DNA of 64,000 nucleotides from Halioglobus maricola (GCF_009388985.1 NZ_CP036422.1:4044501-4108500); one strand, 5' to 3'. Shown: positions 24,375-33,661, counted from the stretch's first letter. Notes: a model not told the origin generated them from the sequence alone. Made by a program: numbers and translations.

Positions 24375-25184
24375 ATGAAAAATCTTCTCGCCCGGCTTCT
24401 GCCGGGTTTTGCGTTTCTTATTGCCCTTTCAATTGTTCCCGGCGCCACCGCCGGAGATTCCCTGCAGCGGGTCATCGATTTCAAAACCCTGACTGTGGGT
24501 ACTTCCGGAGACCAACCCCCCATGACAGCGGTCAGCAGGCAAGGCGGGGTAATGGGCTTCGATGTTGATCTCGCCCAGGGCCTGGCAAAGGCCATGCGAG
24601 TCCAGCTGGATATCCAGGTATTGCCCTTTGGCGAACTGTTGGACGCCCTGGAAGACGGCAAGATAGACATGATCATGTCAAACTTTTCGATCACCCCGGA
24701 ACGCTCCGAACGCGCGCACTTTATAGGCCCCTACATGATGTCGGGTAAATCCATTCTCACCCGGAATTCCGTTCTGGCGAACGCGCAAAACAGCGAAGAT
24801 TTCAATCGCGCTGACCTCAAAATTGCCGCTGTCCAGAATTCGACCAGTGCGATGTTCGTCGCCGAAGTGGCACCCGATGCAACCCTGGTAGCCGTCGAAA
24901 GCAGTGACCTGGCGATCCAGATGCTATTGGACGGTAAGGTGGATGCCCTGATGGCTGATATGGCTGTTTGTAAGCTTGCCGTGCTGCGTCATCGTGACGC
25001 GGGCCTGGTCACTCTGCAGGAACCACTGACGATCGAGCCAGTCGGTATCGCCGTCAGCCTGGAGGACCGCCAGTTTCAAAATCTGGTTAGCAATTACCTG
25101 AATGCCTACGAAAAGACCGGAGTGCTCACCAAATTACGCAAGAAATGGTTCGAGCAAAGCGACTGGATAGGCGCCCTGCCCTGA
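24375..25184 (+). CDS. Family 3 solute-binding protein (amino-acid type)
   Basis: A 269-residue periplasmic binding protein with signal peptide (cleavage near ATAGD, about residue 27). It has family-3 landmarks: LTVGTSGDQPPMTAVS, MGFDVDLAQGLAKAM, LPFGELLDALEDGKIDMIMS, FSITPERSERAHFIGPYM, and a closing KLRKKWFEQSDW. Ligands of this family are mostly polar amino acids. There is no permease or ATPase beside it, so it either serves a distant ABC transporter or works as a sensor. Its TGA overlaps an ATG at 25184 (see glpQ). Confidence 0.85.
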   Translation: MKNLLARLLPGFAFLIALSIVPGATAGDSLQRVIDFKTLTVGTSGDQPPMTAVSRQGGVMGFDVDLAQGLAKAMRVQLDIQVLPFGELLDALEDGKIDMIMSNFSITPERSERAHFIGPYMMSGKSILTRNSVLANAQNSEDFNRADLKIAAVQNSTSAMFVAEVAPDATLVAVESSDLAIQMLLDGKVDALMADMAVCKLAVLRHRDAGLVTLQEPLTIEPVGIAVSLEDRQFQNLVSNYLNAYEKTGVLTKLRKKWFEQSDWIGALP

Positions 25185-25242
25185 TGCCCCGGCTCACGCC
25201 CGAAATACTGCTCAGGCTCGCCGCCTGCTCGCACTGCGGGGT

Positions 25243-26226
25243 GTGAGCGTGGCCTCGGCTGACCCACTGGTTATCGCTCACCGAGGTGCCAGCGGCTATG
25301 TGCCGGAACATACCCTGGAAAGCAAAGCCATGGCACATACCATGGGCGCAGACTACATCGAACAGGATGTCGTGCTGACCGCCGATGGTATTCCCATCGT
25401 GCTGCACGACATCCACCTGGAACCCACCACCGATGTGGAGCAACGCTTCCCGGAGCGCGCCAGGAACGATGGCCGCTACTATGCTCTGGATTTCACGCTC
25501 GCAGAAATTCGCTCTTTACGCGCTCACGAGCGAACGAGAGCAAGTGAGAATGGCAGTAGAGTCGCGGTTTATCCGGGGCGCTTCCCCGCCTTTTCAGGCC
25601 ATTTCTCGGTACCGACCCTGCGCGAGGAAATCGAACTCATCGCCGGCCTCAACCAGAGTACAGGTCGCACAGCCGGCTTGTACATCGAGCTGAAAGCCCC
25701 TCAGTGGCATCTCGCACAGGGATACGATTCAGCAAAAGCTGTATTTGAGATTCTGACGGATACTGGGTACGCCACGCGCAGCGATGACGTTTTTCTACAG
25801 TGTTTCGACGCACCGACCCTCCGGCGCCTGCGCCACGAATTCAAGACGGTATTGCCCCTGATTCAGCTCATCGGCGACAACAGTTGGGGTGAGGACGGTG
25901 ACAATGACTACGACGCGATGCGCACAGCAGAGGGGCTCGCCCAGATCGCCACCTACGCGGACGGCATCGGGCCGTGGATTCCACAGGTGATCACCCTGCA
26001 AGCCGACGCTAGCCAGGCGCAAAGCACTGGCCTCACCGAAGCGGCACACGCCGTGGGTCTGGTGGTACACCCCTACACGATCCGGGCAGACGAACTACCG
26101 GCGGGAACAAGCGCAGAACAACTGCACATCGCCCTGTTCGAAACCGCAAAAATCGATGGCGTGTTCACCGATTTCCCAAATATTACCCGCGCCTTTGTGG
26201 ATGATCGTACCGGCGCAAGGGAGTAA
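25243..26226 (+). CDS. glpQ: Glycerophosphodiester phosphodiesterase GlpQ (N-terminus disrupted or atypical)
   Basis: A 327-residue periplasmic-type GlpQ that releases glycerol-3-phosphate from deacylated phospholipids. Catalytic and metal motifs are intact: VIAHRGASGYVPEHT, EQDVVLTADGIPIVLHD, YIELKAP, and the closing FTDFP. GTG at 25243 is the only in-frame start and yields just SVASA before the mature part, with no signal peptide. However, an ATG at 25184 overlaps the previous stop codon and encodes MPRLTPEILLRLAACSHCGV before a stop. One extra base in the GGGG run at 25238-25241 would join the two into a single 27-residue leader. Frameshift, sequencing error or a cytoplasmic variant are all possible. 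Confidence 0.85.
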   Translation: MSVASADPLVIAHRGASGYVPEHTLESKAMAHTMGADYIEQDVVLTADGIPIVLHDIHLEPTTDVEQRFPERARNDGRYYALDFTLAEIRSLRAHERTRASENGSRVAVYPGRFPAFSGHFSVPTLREEIELIAGLNQSTGRTAGLYIELKAPQWHLAQGYDSAKAVFEILTDTGYATRSDDVFLQCFDAPTLRRLRHEFKTVLPLIQLIGDNSWGEDGDNDYDAMRTAEGLAQIATYADGIGPWIPQVITLQADASQAQSTGLTEAAHAVGLVVHPYTIRADELPAGTSAEQLHIALFETAKIDGVFTDFPNITRAFVDDRTGARE

Positions 26227-26255
26227 TATACGCACTCTCAAAATTGGAAGCCGAT

Positions 26256-27704
26256 GTGACTCCGAAAATAAACAGACGCACAAAAATTGTGGCCACCATT
26301 GGCCCTGGCAGCGAATCTGAAGACATGATCGCGCGGCTGATAACGGCTGGCGTGGATGTATTCAGACTAAACTTTAGCCACGGGACTGCCGAACAGCACG
26401 CCGCTGTTGCACAACGTATTCGCAAACAATCGCGAATCGCCGGGCGCTATGTGGGTATTCTCGCAGACCTGCAGGGCCCCAAGATCCGCATCAGTAAATT
26501 TCGCGACGATGCGATCGAGCTTACCGAAGGCGCTCCGTTTCGCCTCGACCTTAACCTGGGCGATGACGAAGGCGATCAACGCAGTGTCGGCCTGGACTAT
26601 CGCGAGCTCTGCGACTTCGTCGTGCAGGACGATATTCTGCTGCTTGACGACGGCAGGCTGCGGCTAAGGGTCGACCAGGTAACGCCGAGCGCAGTGGATT
26701 GCACAGTCGTGATCGGCGGCAAGTTGAGCTCACGCAAGGGCATCAACCGGCTAGGTGGCGGGCTGGCGGCCCCGGCCCTGACCTCCAAAGACCTCAACGA
26801 CATTAAAGAACTGAGCACAATCAAACCCGATTTCGTTGCGGTATCTTTTGTGTCCAGTGCGGACGATATCCTCCAGACTCAGGAATTGCTGGCGGAGATC
26901 GGCCTTGAAGCAGGCATCATCGCCAAGATCGAGCGCGCCGAAGTCGTGGCCGACGAAGAGATCCTCAACGGCATCATCCGCGCCTCCCTGGGGGTCATGG
27001 TGGCCCGTGGCGATCTCGGCGTAGAGGTAGGCGACGCACAGCTGATCGGCATCCAGAAAGAACTCATTTCACGCGCGAGAAAAATGGACCGCGTCGTCAT
27101 CACTGCCACTCAGATGATGGAATCCATGATCGATAACTCCATGCCCACCAGAGCGGAGGTGTTCGACGTGGCCAATGCTGTGCTCGACGGCACCGACGCA
27201 GTCATGCTGTCAGCCGAAACCGCTGTGGGTAAATACCCCGTGGAAGTGGTCACGGCCATGTCGGACGCGGCCCTCGGCGCAGAACGCCAGGCCGTGGCTC
27301 GCACATCCCGCTACCGGCTCGAACGCCAGTTTTCCTCTCCCCAGGAAGCCATCGCCATGGCAGCGATTTACGCCGCCAACCACTATGCCAATGTCCGTGG
27401 CATCGCCTGCCTGACGGAAAGCGGTAGCACACCGCTGTTGATGTCCCGCCTGAGCTCAGGGCTGCCCATTTTCGGCCTTAGCGCCAAGCCTGAGACCCTG
27501 CAAAAGCTGGCCTTATGCCGCGGGGTTATCCCGAAGTTCTTCGACGCCAGGGCTTTCGAGGAGATTGATGTGGAATCCCGGACGATAGAATTCCTGCTGG
27601 ATGGGGGCTACGTGCTCAAAGGCGACTCGATCCTGCTCACCAAGGGAACGGTCATGGGCGAACCAGGCTCCACCAACATCATGAAGGTACTCCCGGTACA
27701 ATAA
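26256..27704 (+). CDS. pyk: Pyruvate kinase
   Basis: About 482 residues, of usual length. It catalyses the last step of glycolysis, PEP + ADP to pyruvate + ATP. Landmarks: RRTKIVATIGP, RLNFSHG, ADLQGPKIRI, the catalytic IIAKIERAEV (Lys), MVARGDLGVE, TATQMMESMI and MLSAETAVGKYP; the C-terminal regulatory domain is complete. GTG at 26256 is preferred because GGAAG lies five bases before it; a TTG at 26244 would overlap this ribosome site. It is 29 bases after glpQ, and its TAA overlaps the glucokinase ATG. Confidence 0.95.
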   Translation: MTPKINRRTKIVATIGPGSESEDMIARLITAGVDVFRLNFSHGTAEQHAAVAQRIRKQSRIAGRYVGILADLQGPKIRISKFRDDAIELTEGAPFRLDLNLGDDEGDQRSVGLDYRELCDFVVQDDILLLDDGRLRLRVDQVTPSAVDCTVVIGGKLSSRKGINRLGGGLAAPALTSKDLNDIKELSTIKPDFVAVSFVSSADDILQTQELLAEIGLEAGIIAKIERAEVVADEEILNGIIRASLGVMVARGDLGVEVGDAQLIGIQKELISRARKMDRVVITATQMMESMIDNSMPTRAEVFDVANAVLDGTDAVMLSAETAVGKYPVEVVTAMSDAALGAERQAVARTSRYRLERQFSSPQEAIAMAAIYAANHYANVRGIACLTESGSTPLLMSRLSSGLPIFGLSAKPETLQKLALCRGVIPKFFDARAFEEIDVESRTIEFLLDGGYVLKGDSILLTKGTVMGEPGSTNIMKVLPVQ

Positions 27705-28657
27705 TGTCGAATAAACGCCTTGTCGCCGACGTCGGCGGCACCAACAGTCGTATCGGAATCTACGATGCCGACAGCGATACGTTCAGCGCGATCTCCAGTT
27801 ACAGCAATCGCGACTTCACCAGTTTCGAGGACATTGTCGAGCGTTGGCTGTCCGACCTCGAGGAAGAGCGTCCATCGCAAGCCTGCATAGCGGCTGCCGC
27901 GCCCCCAACGGAAGACAGGATCAACATGATCAATATCGGCTGGGACTTCTCCTGCCGAGACCTCGCCGATCGCTTCCTCTTCACGCAGTGTGGGTGGCTC
28001 AACGACTTCCAGGCCAATTCCCACGCCCTGCCCTACCTGGCCAGTCACGACCTTGAACAGATCCAGGCGGGTGATATTCAACGTGAACGCTTGCCGCTTG
28101 CGGTTGTTGGCCCCGGAACCGGGCTCGGTGGTGGCTCTTTGCTCTGGAGCGGTGACAAGCCAGTCGCCAGCAACGCGGAGCCTGGCCACGCGGGGCTATC
28201 GCCTGCGACCGAACTTGAGCTCGAAATTTTTAGCCTGCTACTACCGCGTCACGGCAACATTTACACAGAGCTCTTTGTCTGCGGCGCCGGCCTGGCCAGG
28301 CTGTACGGCGCCATCGCCGAAATCAACGGCCACACCCCTGAAACGCTGTCTCCTGCCGATATATCCGGTAGGGCACTCGATGGCAGCGACCCCCTGTGTG
28401 TGACGGCTCTGAAAACGTTCTGCGCCATGCTGGGTTCTACCTGTGGTGACTTTGTGCTCAGCAACGGCGCCTACGGCGGCCTGTTCATTGCGGGCGGCAT
28501 CATTCCACGGATGATCCCCTTCTTGCGCCAAAGCAGCTTTCTCGATCGATTCAGCGCCAAAGGCGCGATGGGTGAATACCTGGCCAGGGTGCCAGTGCAG
28601 GTGATTACTACCGATCACCCCGGCCTGATAGGCGCTGCGCACGCGCCCTTGGAGTGA
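27704..28657 (+). CDS. glk: Glucokinase
   Basis: A 317-residue bacterial-type glucokinase, phosphorylating glucose with ATP in the cytoplasm. Landmarks: the phosphate loop DVGGTNSRIGIY, WLNDFQAN (catalytic Asp), VVGPGTGLGGGSL, NAEPGHAGLSP (glucose-binding Glu and the metal/ligand His) and LFIAGGIIPRM. The ATG shares its A with the TAA of pyruvate kinase, so the genes are translationally coupled. The pairing places the first and last enzymes of sugar breakdown in one operon. Confidence 0.93.
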   Translation: MSNKRLVADVGGTNSRIGIYDADSDTFSAISSYSNRDFTSFEDIVERWLSDLEEERPSQACIAAAAPPTEDRINMINIGWDFSCRDLADRFLFTQCGWLNDFQANSHALPYLASHDLEQIQAGDIQRERLPLAVVGPGTGLGGGSLLWSGDKPVASNAEPGHAGLSPATELELEIFSLLLPRHGNIYTELFVCGAGLARLYGAIAEINGHTPETLSPADISGRALDGSDPLCVTALKTFCAMLGSTCGDFVLSNGAYGGLFIAGGIIPRMIPFLRQSSFLDRFSAKGAMGEYLARVPVQVITTDHPGLIGAAHAPLE

Positions 28658-28672
28658 AGCTGACCATCAGGG

Positions 28673-30049
28673 CTACGCTGAGAAAACAATCTCAACCTGA
28701 AACCCGCTTCTCGCCGGGCCAGGCCCCACTCGCAGCTCAGCCCCATGTAATTCTACAATGCGGCTGACAATCGAGAGACCGAGGCCACTACCCACGCTGG
28801 CAGTGCCGGGGACGCGGTAAAAGCGCTCCGTTATCCTCTCCATCTCCTCCGACGAAAGAGGCGCGCACTCGTTGAATATCCTGATCGTCCCGGGGCGCTC
28901 TACCATCACCGACACCACGCTGCCCTCTGTGGCATAGCGAAAAGCGTTGATCACCAGATTGCGCAGTAGAATGGCCAACGCTTCCTCGCTGCCTTCCACC
29001 TGAACTTCAGGCCCGTCTTCAAGCTCCACCTGAAGTTCGCGATCGGCTGCCAGGTGACCGTTTTCTGCCATCACATGGGCCAGCAACGCGCGCAAATTAA
29101 CGGTAGTGATCGCCAGAGGCTGATCCGGATCCAACCTCGCCAGCGTCAGCAATTGCTGTACCGAATGATTGGCCCGGTCCACCCGCGAGGCGATGCGCCC
29201 CAGCATTCGCGCGCCCTCCTCGGTCTGCAGTTGCCGCTGGCATAGCTGCACCTCGGTCTTTATCGCAGCCAGCGGGGTGAGCAATTCGTGGGATGCATTG
29301 GCGGTAAAACGCTGCTCACCTTCCAGAGCTACCGCCAGGCGGTGCAGAAGGTCGTTCAGGGAGTCCACCACATCGACCACTTCATCGGGCACTGATTCAG
29401 TATCGACCGGGTCCAACAGCCCGGGTTTGCGCCGCGCAATCTGTCTAGCCAATTCATTCAGCGGCCTCAAGCCCCGTGTCACACCGAAGAACAACACCAG
29501 AATGGTAAGGGGCAACACGATAATGAGCGGCTGGAGCGAACGGCCAACAGTGTCGAGCATCGCTCCACGTGCAGCACCAAGTTCGATACCCACCCTGATC
29601 CAGAGGCCATCGCGGGCGTTGTAGAGGGTGAGGATTCGCCAATGGGTTGCCCCCGCATCCCGGTCCAGCGAAACCAGGCCGGTTGCCGTGGGCCGCTCAA
29701 AGTGTGGCGACCCGTCTGTCACTGCGATGAGGTTCTCGCCTTCCCAGACGTTTACCGCAGGGCTAAGCTCCGCGGCGAGCGGCTGGTCAATCACTATAGG
29801 CTCGAGATGAGCGCGATCATATTCGTGGCCAGACCAGGACTCATACAGCGGCTGGCCCTCATCGAGCTGGCGCGCAAACACGCCGGTCACATAGCTCACA
29901 AGGCTCGCATACTGCACCAGCTGGCGATCTACCTGGGCGTGCAAAACCCGATTGGCATAGAAATAGGTCAGCCCCGCAGATGCGGTCCATGCAAACAAGG
30001 TGAAGGCCAGCAGCGTCCAGACCAGCCGCTCTCTCAGCGACAGCTTCAT
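28673..30049 (-). CDS. Sensor histidine kinase (QseC/TctE type)
   Basis: A 458-residue membrane kinase: TM1 at about residues 12-32, a ~140-residue periplasmic sensor, TM2 at about 172-192, a HAMP-like linker (RGLRPLNELARQIARRKPG), the H-box FTANASHELLTPL with His254, an N-box (LAILLRNLVINAFRYA) and a G-box (GSGLGLSIV). It autophosphorylates and passes phosphate to the regulator encoded just upstream; the genes overlap by four bases (ATGA). The periplasmic domain has no recognisable ligand-binding motif. The signal is unknown. Confidence 0.92.
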   Translation of the reverse strand: MKLSLRERLVWTLLAFTLFAWTASAGLTYFYANRVLHAQVDRQLVQYASLVSYVTGVFARQLDEGQPLYESWSGHEYDRAHLEPIVIDQPLAAELSPAVNVWEGENLIAVTDGSPHFERPTATGLVSLDRDAGATHWRILTLYNARDGLWIRVGIELGAARGAMLDTVGRSLQPLIIVLPLTILVLFFGVTRGLRPLNELARQIARRKPGLLDPVDTESVPDEVVDVVDSLNDLLHRLAVALEGEQRFTANASHELLTPLAAIKTEVQLCQRQLQTEEGARMLGRIASRVDRANHSVQQLLTLARLDPDQPLAITTVNLRALLAHVMAENGHLAADRELQVELEDGPEVQVEGSEEALAILLRNLVINAFRYATEGSVVSVMVERPGTIRIFNECAPLSSEEMERITERFYRVPGTASVGSGLGLSIVSRIVELHGAELRVGPGPARSGFQVEIVFSA

Positions 30050-30708
30050 GCGGGAATGCGGTAACCTACGCCGCGCATGGTCTCAATGGTAGCGCTGCCA
30101 AATCGCTTACGCAGACGCGAGATGTACACCTCAACGGTGTTCGAGCCAACCTCTTCACCCCAACTGTAAATACCCTCCTCCAACCTCGCCCGAGACACAA
30201 ACCGGCCAGCGTTGCGCACGAGAATTTCCAAAATCGCGTACTCGCGTGCGGTGAGATCCAGAAGCTCGCCTTCAAAAACAACCGCGCGATCTGCCGGATC
30301 AACTTCGATCCCGGCCGCTCGGAGAGTGGCCGTGCCGCGACCCTTTGCGCCCCGGCGGCGCAGCAAGGAGCGCATCCGCGCAAATAACTCATCGATCTCG
30401 AATGGCTTGGTAAGGTAATCGTCGGCCCCGGAATCCAGGCCGTCGACCTTATCTTCCAGCGTATGTCGGGCGGTCAACAGAAGAACCGGCAGCTCATGCT
30501 TATCAGCGCGCAACTGGCGCAGGACCTGCATCCCGGGCACGCCTGGCAGTCCCAGGTCGAGGATAATAAGATCATAAGGCGTCGCGCCTAGCGCGGCCCG
30601 CACTGGATCGCCGCTGCGCAGCCAATCGACCGCATATTGCTCCAGGCGCAGGGCCGCTTCCAGGGACTCACCCAGTTGAACATCATCTTCGACAAGCAGA
30701 ACGCGCAC
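30046..30708 (-). CDS. OmpR-family response regulator
   Basis: About 220 residues. The receiver domain has the acidic pair VEDD (residues 7-9), phosphoacceptor Asp51 in LIILDLGLPG, and Lys in LTKPF. The winged-helix DNA-binding domain contains LDLTAREYAILEILVRNAGR and TVEVYISRLRKRFG...TMRGVGYRI. GTG at 30708 (MRVLLVEDD) is chosen because GAGG lies five bases before it; a TTG at 30723 would add five residues. It forms a two-component pair with the overlapping kinase gene. Its targets are not evident from the window. Confidence 0.92.
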   Translation of the reverse strand: MRVLLVEDDVQLGESLEAALRLEQYAVDWLRSGDPVRAALGATPYDLIILDLGLPGVPGMQVLRQLRADKHELPVLLLTARHTLEDKVDGLDSGADDYLTKPFEIDELFARMRSLLRRRGAKGRGTATLRAAGIEVDPADRAVVFEGELLDLTAREYAILEILVRNAGRFVSRARLEEGIYSWGEEVGSNTVEVYISRLRKRFGSATIETMRGVGYRIPA

Positions 30709-30825
30709 GGCAGCCTCATGCAAAATTCGGAGGGACTAGGGTATACCTTCATCGATTTTGATGAAACTGTCCCCCTGAACGCACCATTTCAGGGCCTCAG
30801 CTTCGGCAATATTCCCGAAATTCTC

Positions 30826-30853
30826 TTGACACGGACACATGATATTTTCTGAT
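30826..30853 (+). promoter_or_regulatory. Candidate promoter of the cold-shock gene with a long leader
   Basis: TTGACA (30826-30831) is a perfect -35; with a 16-base spacer the -10 is TCTGAT (30848-30853), only a fair match. Transcription would begin near 30860, leaving a ~145-base untranslated leader before the ATG at 31004, as is usual for cold-shock messages. The rest of 30724-31003 shows no gene. Confidence 0.4.
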
Positions 30854-31003
30854 CTAGTGATACACTGAATTGGTCAGGAATTTTTTTCTGGCAGGATTTG
30901 GATAGCGGTCGAAGTTCCCACGAGATCATTCGGTACGTAAACCATATAAATTGATTAGCAGGGCTAGCCGTCAGGCGCCTTTAGTAACAGGAATAATATT
31001 GTT

Positions 31004-31210
31004 ATGTCTTCAACTACCGGAACCGTGAAGTGGTTTAACGAAAGTAAGGGCTTTGGCTTCATCGAACGCGAAGATGGTCCGGACGTATTCGTCCATTTCA
31101 GCGCTATCAAGGGCGACGGCTTCCGTACCCTGGCGGACGGCCAGAAAGTACAGTTCGACGTCACCGACGGCCAGAAAGGCCCTCAGGCTGAGAACGTTAT
31201 CGCGATCTGA
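31004..31210 (+). CDS. Cold-shock domain protein (CspA family)
   Basis: A 68-residue single cold-shock domain that binds single-stranded RNA and DNA. Both RNP motifs are intact: KGFGFIERED and DVFVHFSAI. The start GTVKWFNESKGFG is near-invariant in the family. CSD proteins melt RNA secondary structure and can act in cold adaptation, antitermination or general growth. It has its own long leader and a strong terminator, so it is monocistronic. Which csp paralogue it corresponds to cannot be decided. Confidence 0.96.
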   Translation: MSSTTGTVKWFNESKGFGFIEREDGPDVFVHFSAIKGDGFRTLADGQKVQFDVTDGQKGPQAENVIAI

Positions 31211-31230
31211 TTTTTGATCGGAATAAAAAA

Positions 31231-31253
31231 AGGAGCCTTACGGCTCCTTTTTT
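31231..31253. terminator. Bidirectional terminator between csp and the TPR gene
   Basis: A stem of AGGAGCC (31231-31237) with GGCTCCT (31242-31248) and TTAC loop. A T-run follows on the plus strand (31248-31253), and an A-run precedes it (31225-31230), which gives a T-run on the minus strand. It therefore serves the cold-shock gene and the end of the TonB2 operon. Confidence 0.9.
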
Positions 31254-31270
31254 GTTTCTCGCTCAAGGGC

Positions 31271-32611
31271 TTAGCCTTCAGCCAGTGACCGCTGTCGTTC
31301 CAGCTCAGAGTTCATGTACTTGATCCACTGAGCGGCGTACTTGGAGGAACGCTCATCCCGGGCTGCTGCCTGAAATGCCTTGCGCGCCTTTTCGTACTGC
31401 TTGGTGTTGAAGTAGGCCATGCCCAGCACCAGACGAGCTGTGTCAGGGCGCTTTACCCCACCGCGACTCAGGCCCTTGTTGATCGCAGAAATTGCCTTGT
31501 CGTTCTGGTCACCATCGAGATAGATGTTACCCAGACGCGCATATAGCTCACCGGTCTCAGACTTGGATGCGGCTTTTTCCATCGCTGGAATCGCCTTCTC
31601 GGTTTCCTGGGCCTGACGCCAGGCACTGCCAGCGATCTCCCAGTTCTTGGACTTGTCATCGATAGAGCCATCTTTCAGACCCTTATCCATCACTTTCGCT
31701 GCCTTGTAGGGAACATCAGCATTCAGGTAGAGATAAGCCATAGTGACCTGCTCGGTACCTTTGTCCAGCATGCCCTGTGCATAGGCAGTTTCCATCGCTG
31801 AAAGCTGGTCTGTCTCTTTCTTCTGCTCACCGTACATGTGAGAGAGCTGCACCCAGTACTGCTTCTTGGGATAGTGCTGCAGCAAGATTTCGAGCGTATT
31901 AACCGTATTCGGAATATCGTTCTGCTCGAAGTACAGGAAGCGAGCGAGGTTATACCACTGCTCTTTCGGCAATTTGCCTTTCTCGTCATACATGGAGATT
32001 GCTTTCTCCACGTTGGTAAGCGCCTTGTTGTAGTCCTTCTGCTGGTAGTAACCCTGCGCCAGCAAGACATACGCCGCAGCATTGGGAGACTCCGTCATGT
32101 CAAACCACTTGAGCAAGGCGTCGATACCGCGAGCCCAGTCTTCCTGCACAAAGTACAGCTGAGCTATGGTGTAGCGAGTATTGATTTCCATCGCCAGAGG
32201 GATGTCCGGCTGGGACACAACATTCTCATAGGCCTGCAAGGCTTTGGGGTAGTTTTCCTGGCTGTAATAGATAAAGGCGTAGAGGTTGTAGACATTGGCC
32301 AGCTCGTAGCTGTTCAGCGCCTTCTTGCCTCCTGCCGATACCATACCGTTGAGAATCTTCTCAGCAGACGCAAGATCTTTCGCTTCCGCGGCGGCCTGGG
32401 CCTCCGCAAGCTTTTCATAGACCTTGTTGCGCAGCGCCGGCGTACGACGAGTCTCGCGCGTGTCTGCCTTCTTCTCTTCCTGTGCCACTGCGCTTGCGAA
32501 TGGAGCGTAACCCAACTCGCTCTGCAGCTGGGTTACAACCACCTGGGCGGCCAAAACGGGCACTGCAAACAGCGCCGCGCGTGACCAGGTCTGGTGTCTA
32601 AACAATTTCAT
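31271..32611 (-). CDS. TPR-repeat protein of the TonB2 (TtpC) cluster
   Basis: About 446 residues, with start at the ATG at 32611 (MKLFRHQTWSRAALFAVPVLAA), a signal peptide; an upstream extension of the frame is not supported. The mature protein is made of tetratricopeptide-like helical repeats, e.g. VYNLYAFIYYSQENYPKALQAYENVV, AYVLLAQGYYQQKDYNKALTNVEKAI, LYARLGNIYLDGDQNDKAISAINKGL and LVLGMAYFNTKQYEKARKAFQAAA. It is the last gene of the operon. TPR proteins accompany this TonB/ExbB/ExbD/TtpC arrangement in many marine gammaproteobacteria and may scaffold the complex in the periplasm. Confidence 0.85.
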   Translation of the reverse strand: MKLFRHQTWSRAALFAVPVLAAQVVVTQLQSELGYAPFASAVAQEEKKADTRETRRTPALRNKVYEKLAEAQAAAEAKDLASAEKILNGMVSAGGKKALNSYELANVYNLYAFIYYSQENYPKALQAYENVVSQPDIPLAMEINTRYTIAQLYFVQEDWARGIDALLKWFDMTESPNAAAYVLLAQGYYQQKDYNKALTNVEKAISMYDEKGKLPKEQWYNLARFLYFEQNDIPNTVNTLEILLQHYPKKQYWVQLSHMYGEQKKETDQLSAMETAYAQGMLDKGTEQVTMAYLYLNADVPYKAAKVMDKGLKDGSIDDKSKNWEIAGSAWRQAQETEKAIPAMEKAASKSETGELYARLGNIYLDGDQNDKAISAINKGLSRGGVKRPDTARLVLGMAYFNTKQYEKARKAFQAAARDERSSKYAAQWIKYMNSELERQRSLAEG

Positions 32612-32627
32612 AACAAAACAACCTTGT

Positions 32628-33230
32628 TTACTGTTCCAGCTCGTAGGTGAATTTGTTCTGTACGCCGGCCACTTCAATGGCCTCGCCATCGACAACGCGC
32701 GGCTTGTACTTGAACTTGAGGGCGGCCTTCACGGACGCTCTCTCAAACACACCCGAGGGCTGGCAATCGACGGCCTGAGGGTCACGGATTGCGCCGGATG
32801 TAGTCACCGTGTATTCCACGATGCAATAACCGGTGATACCGCGAGTCTGTGCCCGACGAGGGTAGATAGGCGCCACCTTAACAATGGGCAGGTACTCTCC
32901 GTCGCCGGATGACATGCCGGTGGTAGAAATCTCCACGCTAATCGCCGCTGATGGGGCAGCGTTGGATATATCCATATCCACGTCCATGATCAGCTCCGGT
33001 GTATCGAGATCCGGCGGCGGCTCTTCAGGATCCTCTACCTTGTCGGGCTTCTCGGTATTGCTCTCCAGCTGGATTTCTTCGTCCGGCTGTACCAGATCGG
33101 CGATCTTGGTATTGGTCACTTCCGGGTTCTCGAAGTCCTTATCGATCAAACTGTGCATGATCATGAACAGGCCTACCACAACCGGCAAGGCCAACAGAAT
33201 TGAGACTATCGTTCTCACACTATTTCCCAT
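32628..33230 (-). CDS. tonB: Energy transducer TonB (TonB2 type)
   Basis: A 200-residue TonB: an N-terminal transmembrane anchor (TIVSILLALPVVVGLFMIM), a shorter than usual Pro/Glu-rich periplasmic spacer (EDPEEPPPDLDTPE), and a C-terminal TonB domain with IVKVAPIYPRRAQTRGITGYCIVEYTV and FKYKPRVVDGEAIEV. It couples the proton motive force, via ExbB/ExbD/TtpC, to outer-membrane receptors such as the four in this window. The short spacer is typical of TonB2-class proteins. It is five bases after exbD. Confidence 0.92.
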   Translation of the reverse strand: MGNSVRTIVSILLALPVVVGLFMIMHSLIDKDFENPEVTNTKIADLVQPDEEIQLESNTEKPDKVEDPEEPPPDLDTPELIMDVDMDISNAAPSAAISVEISTTGMSSGDGEYLPIVKVAPIYPRRAQTRGITGYCIVEYTVTTSGAIRDPQAVDCQPSGVFERASVKAALKFKYKPRVVDGEAIEVAGVQNKFTYELEQ

Positions 33231-33235
33231 CTGGC

Positions 33236-33661
33236 TTACCCCGCGTCATCGGTGGAAGCACACAGAGGCGCGTCCATCAGCGGCTTGAGAACAGCCAGTA
33301 ATTCACTTAGAGCCGACGTCGGCGCATCCACATCTGCCTGGATCACGAAATTAGCCTTGGGGGCCTCTTTCTTGGCCGCTTCGGCGAGACGATATGCGCG
33401 ATCGACAGGAATCTGCTTCTTGTCGTAGTAAATATCGCCCACGGCATTGACCGCAAAGATGATCGTTCCACGCTCACAGGGATTCGTGGTAACAGCCTCA
33501 GCCTTGAGAATGTCGACACCGGGCTCCTTCACAAAGGATGACGTCACGATAAAAAAGATGAGCATGATGAACACCACGTCCAGCATTGGAGTGAGGTCGA
33601 TCTCACCCTCACCACTGCTTTCGGCGCCTGCTCGGCTTGCTGACATACCTCGTCTGCTCAC
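33236..33661 (-). CDS. exbD: ExbD/TolR-family protein (second copy)
   Basis: A 141-residue proton-channel subunit. A short cytoplasmic N-terminus precedes the single membrane helix (EIDLTPMLDVVFIMLIFFIVTSSF) with the essential Asp of the family in MLDVVF, and then a periplasmic domain (DKKQIPVDRAYRLAEAA...VIQADVDAPTSALSEL). GTG at 33661 overlaps the stop of the upstream exbD by one base; an ATG at 33646 is an alternative. Two non-identical ExbD copies in tandem suggest a hetero-oligomeric ring. Confidence 0.9.
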   Translation of the reverse strand: MSRRGMSASRAGAESSGEGEIDLTPMLDVVFIMLIFFIVTSSFVKEPGVDILKAEAVTTNPCERGTIIFAVNAVGDIYYDKKQIPVDRAYRLAEAAKKEAPKANFVIQADVDAPTSALSELLAVLKPLMDAPLCASTDDAG

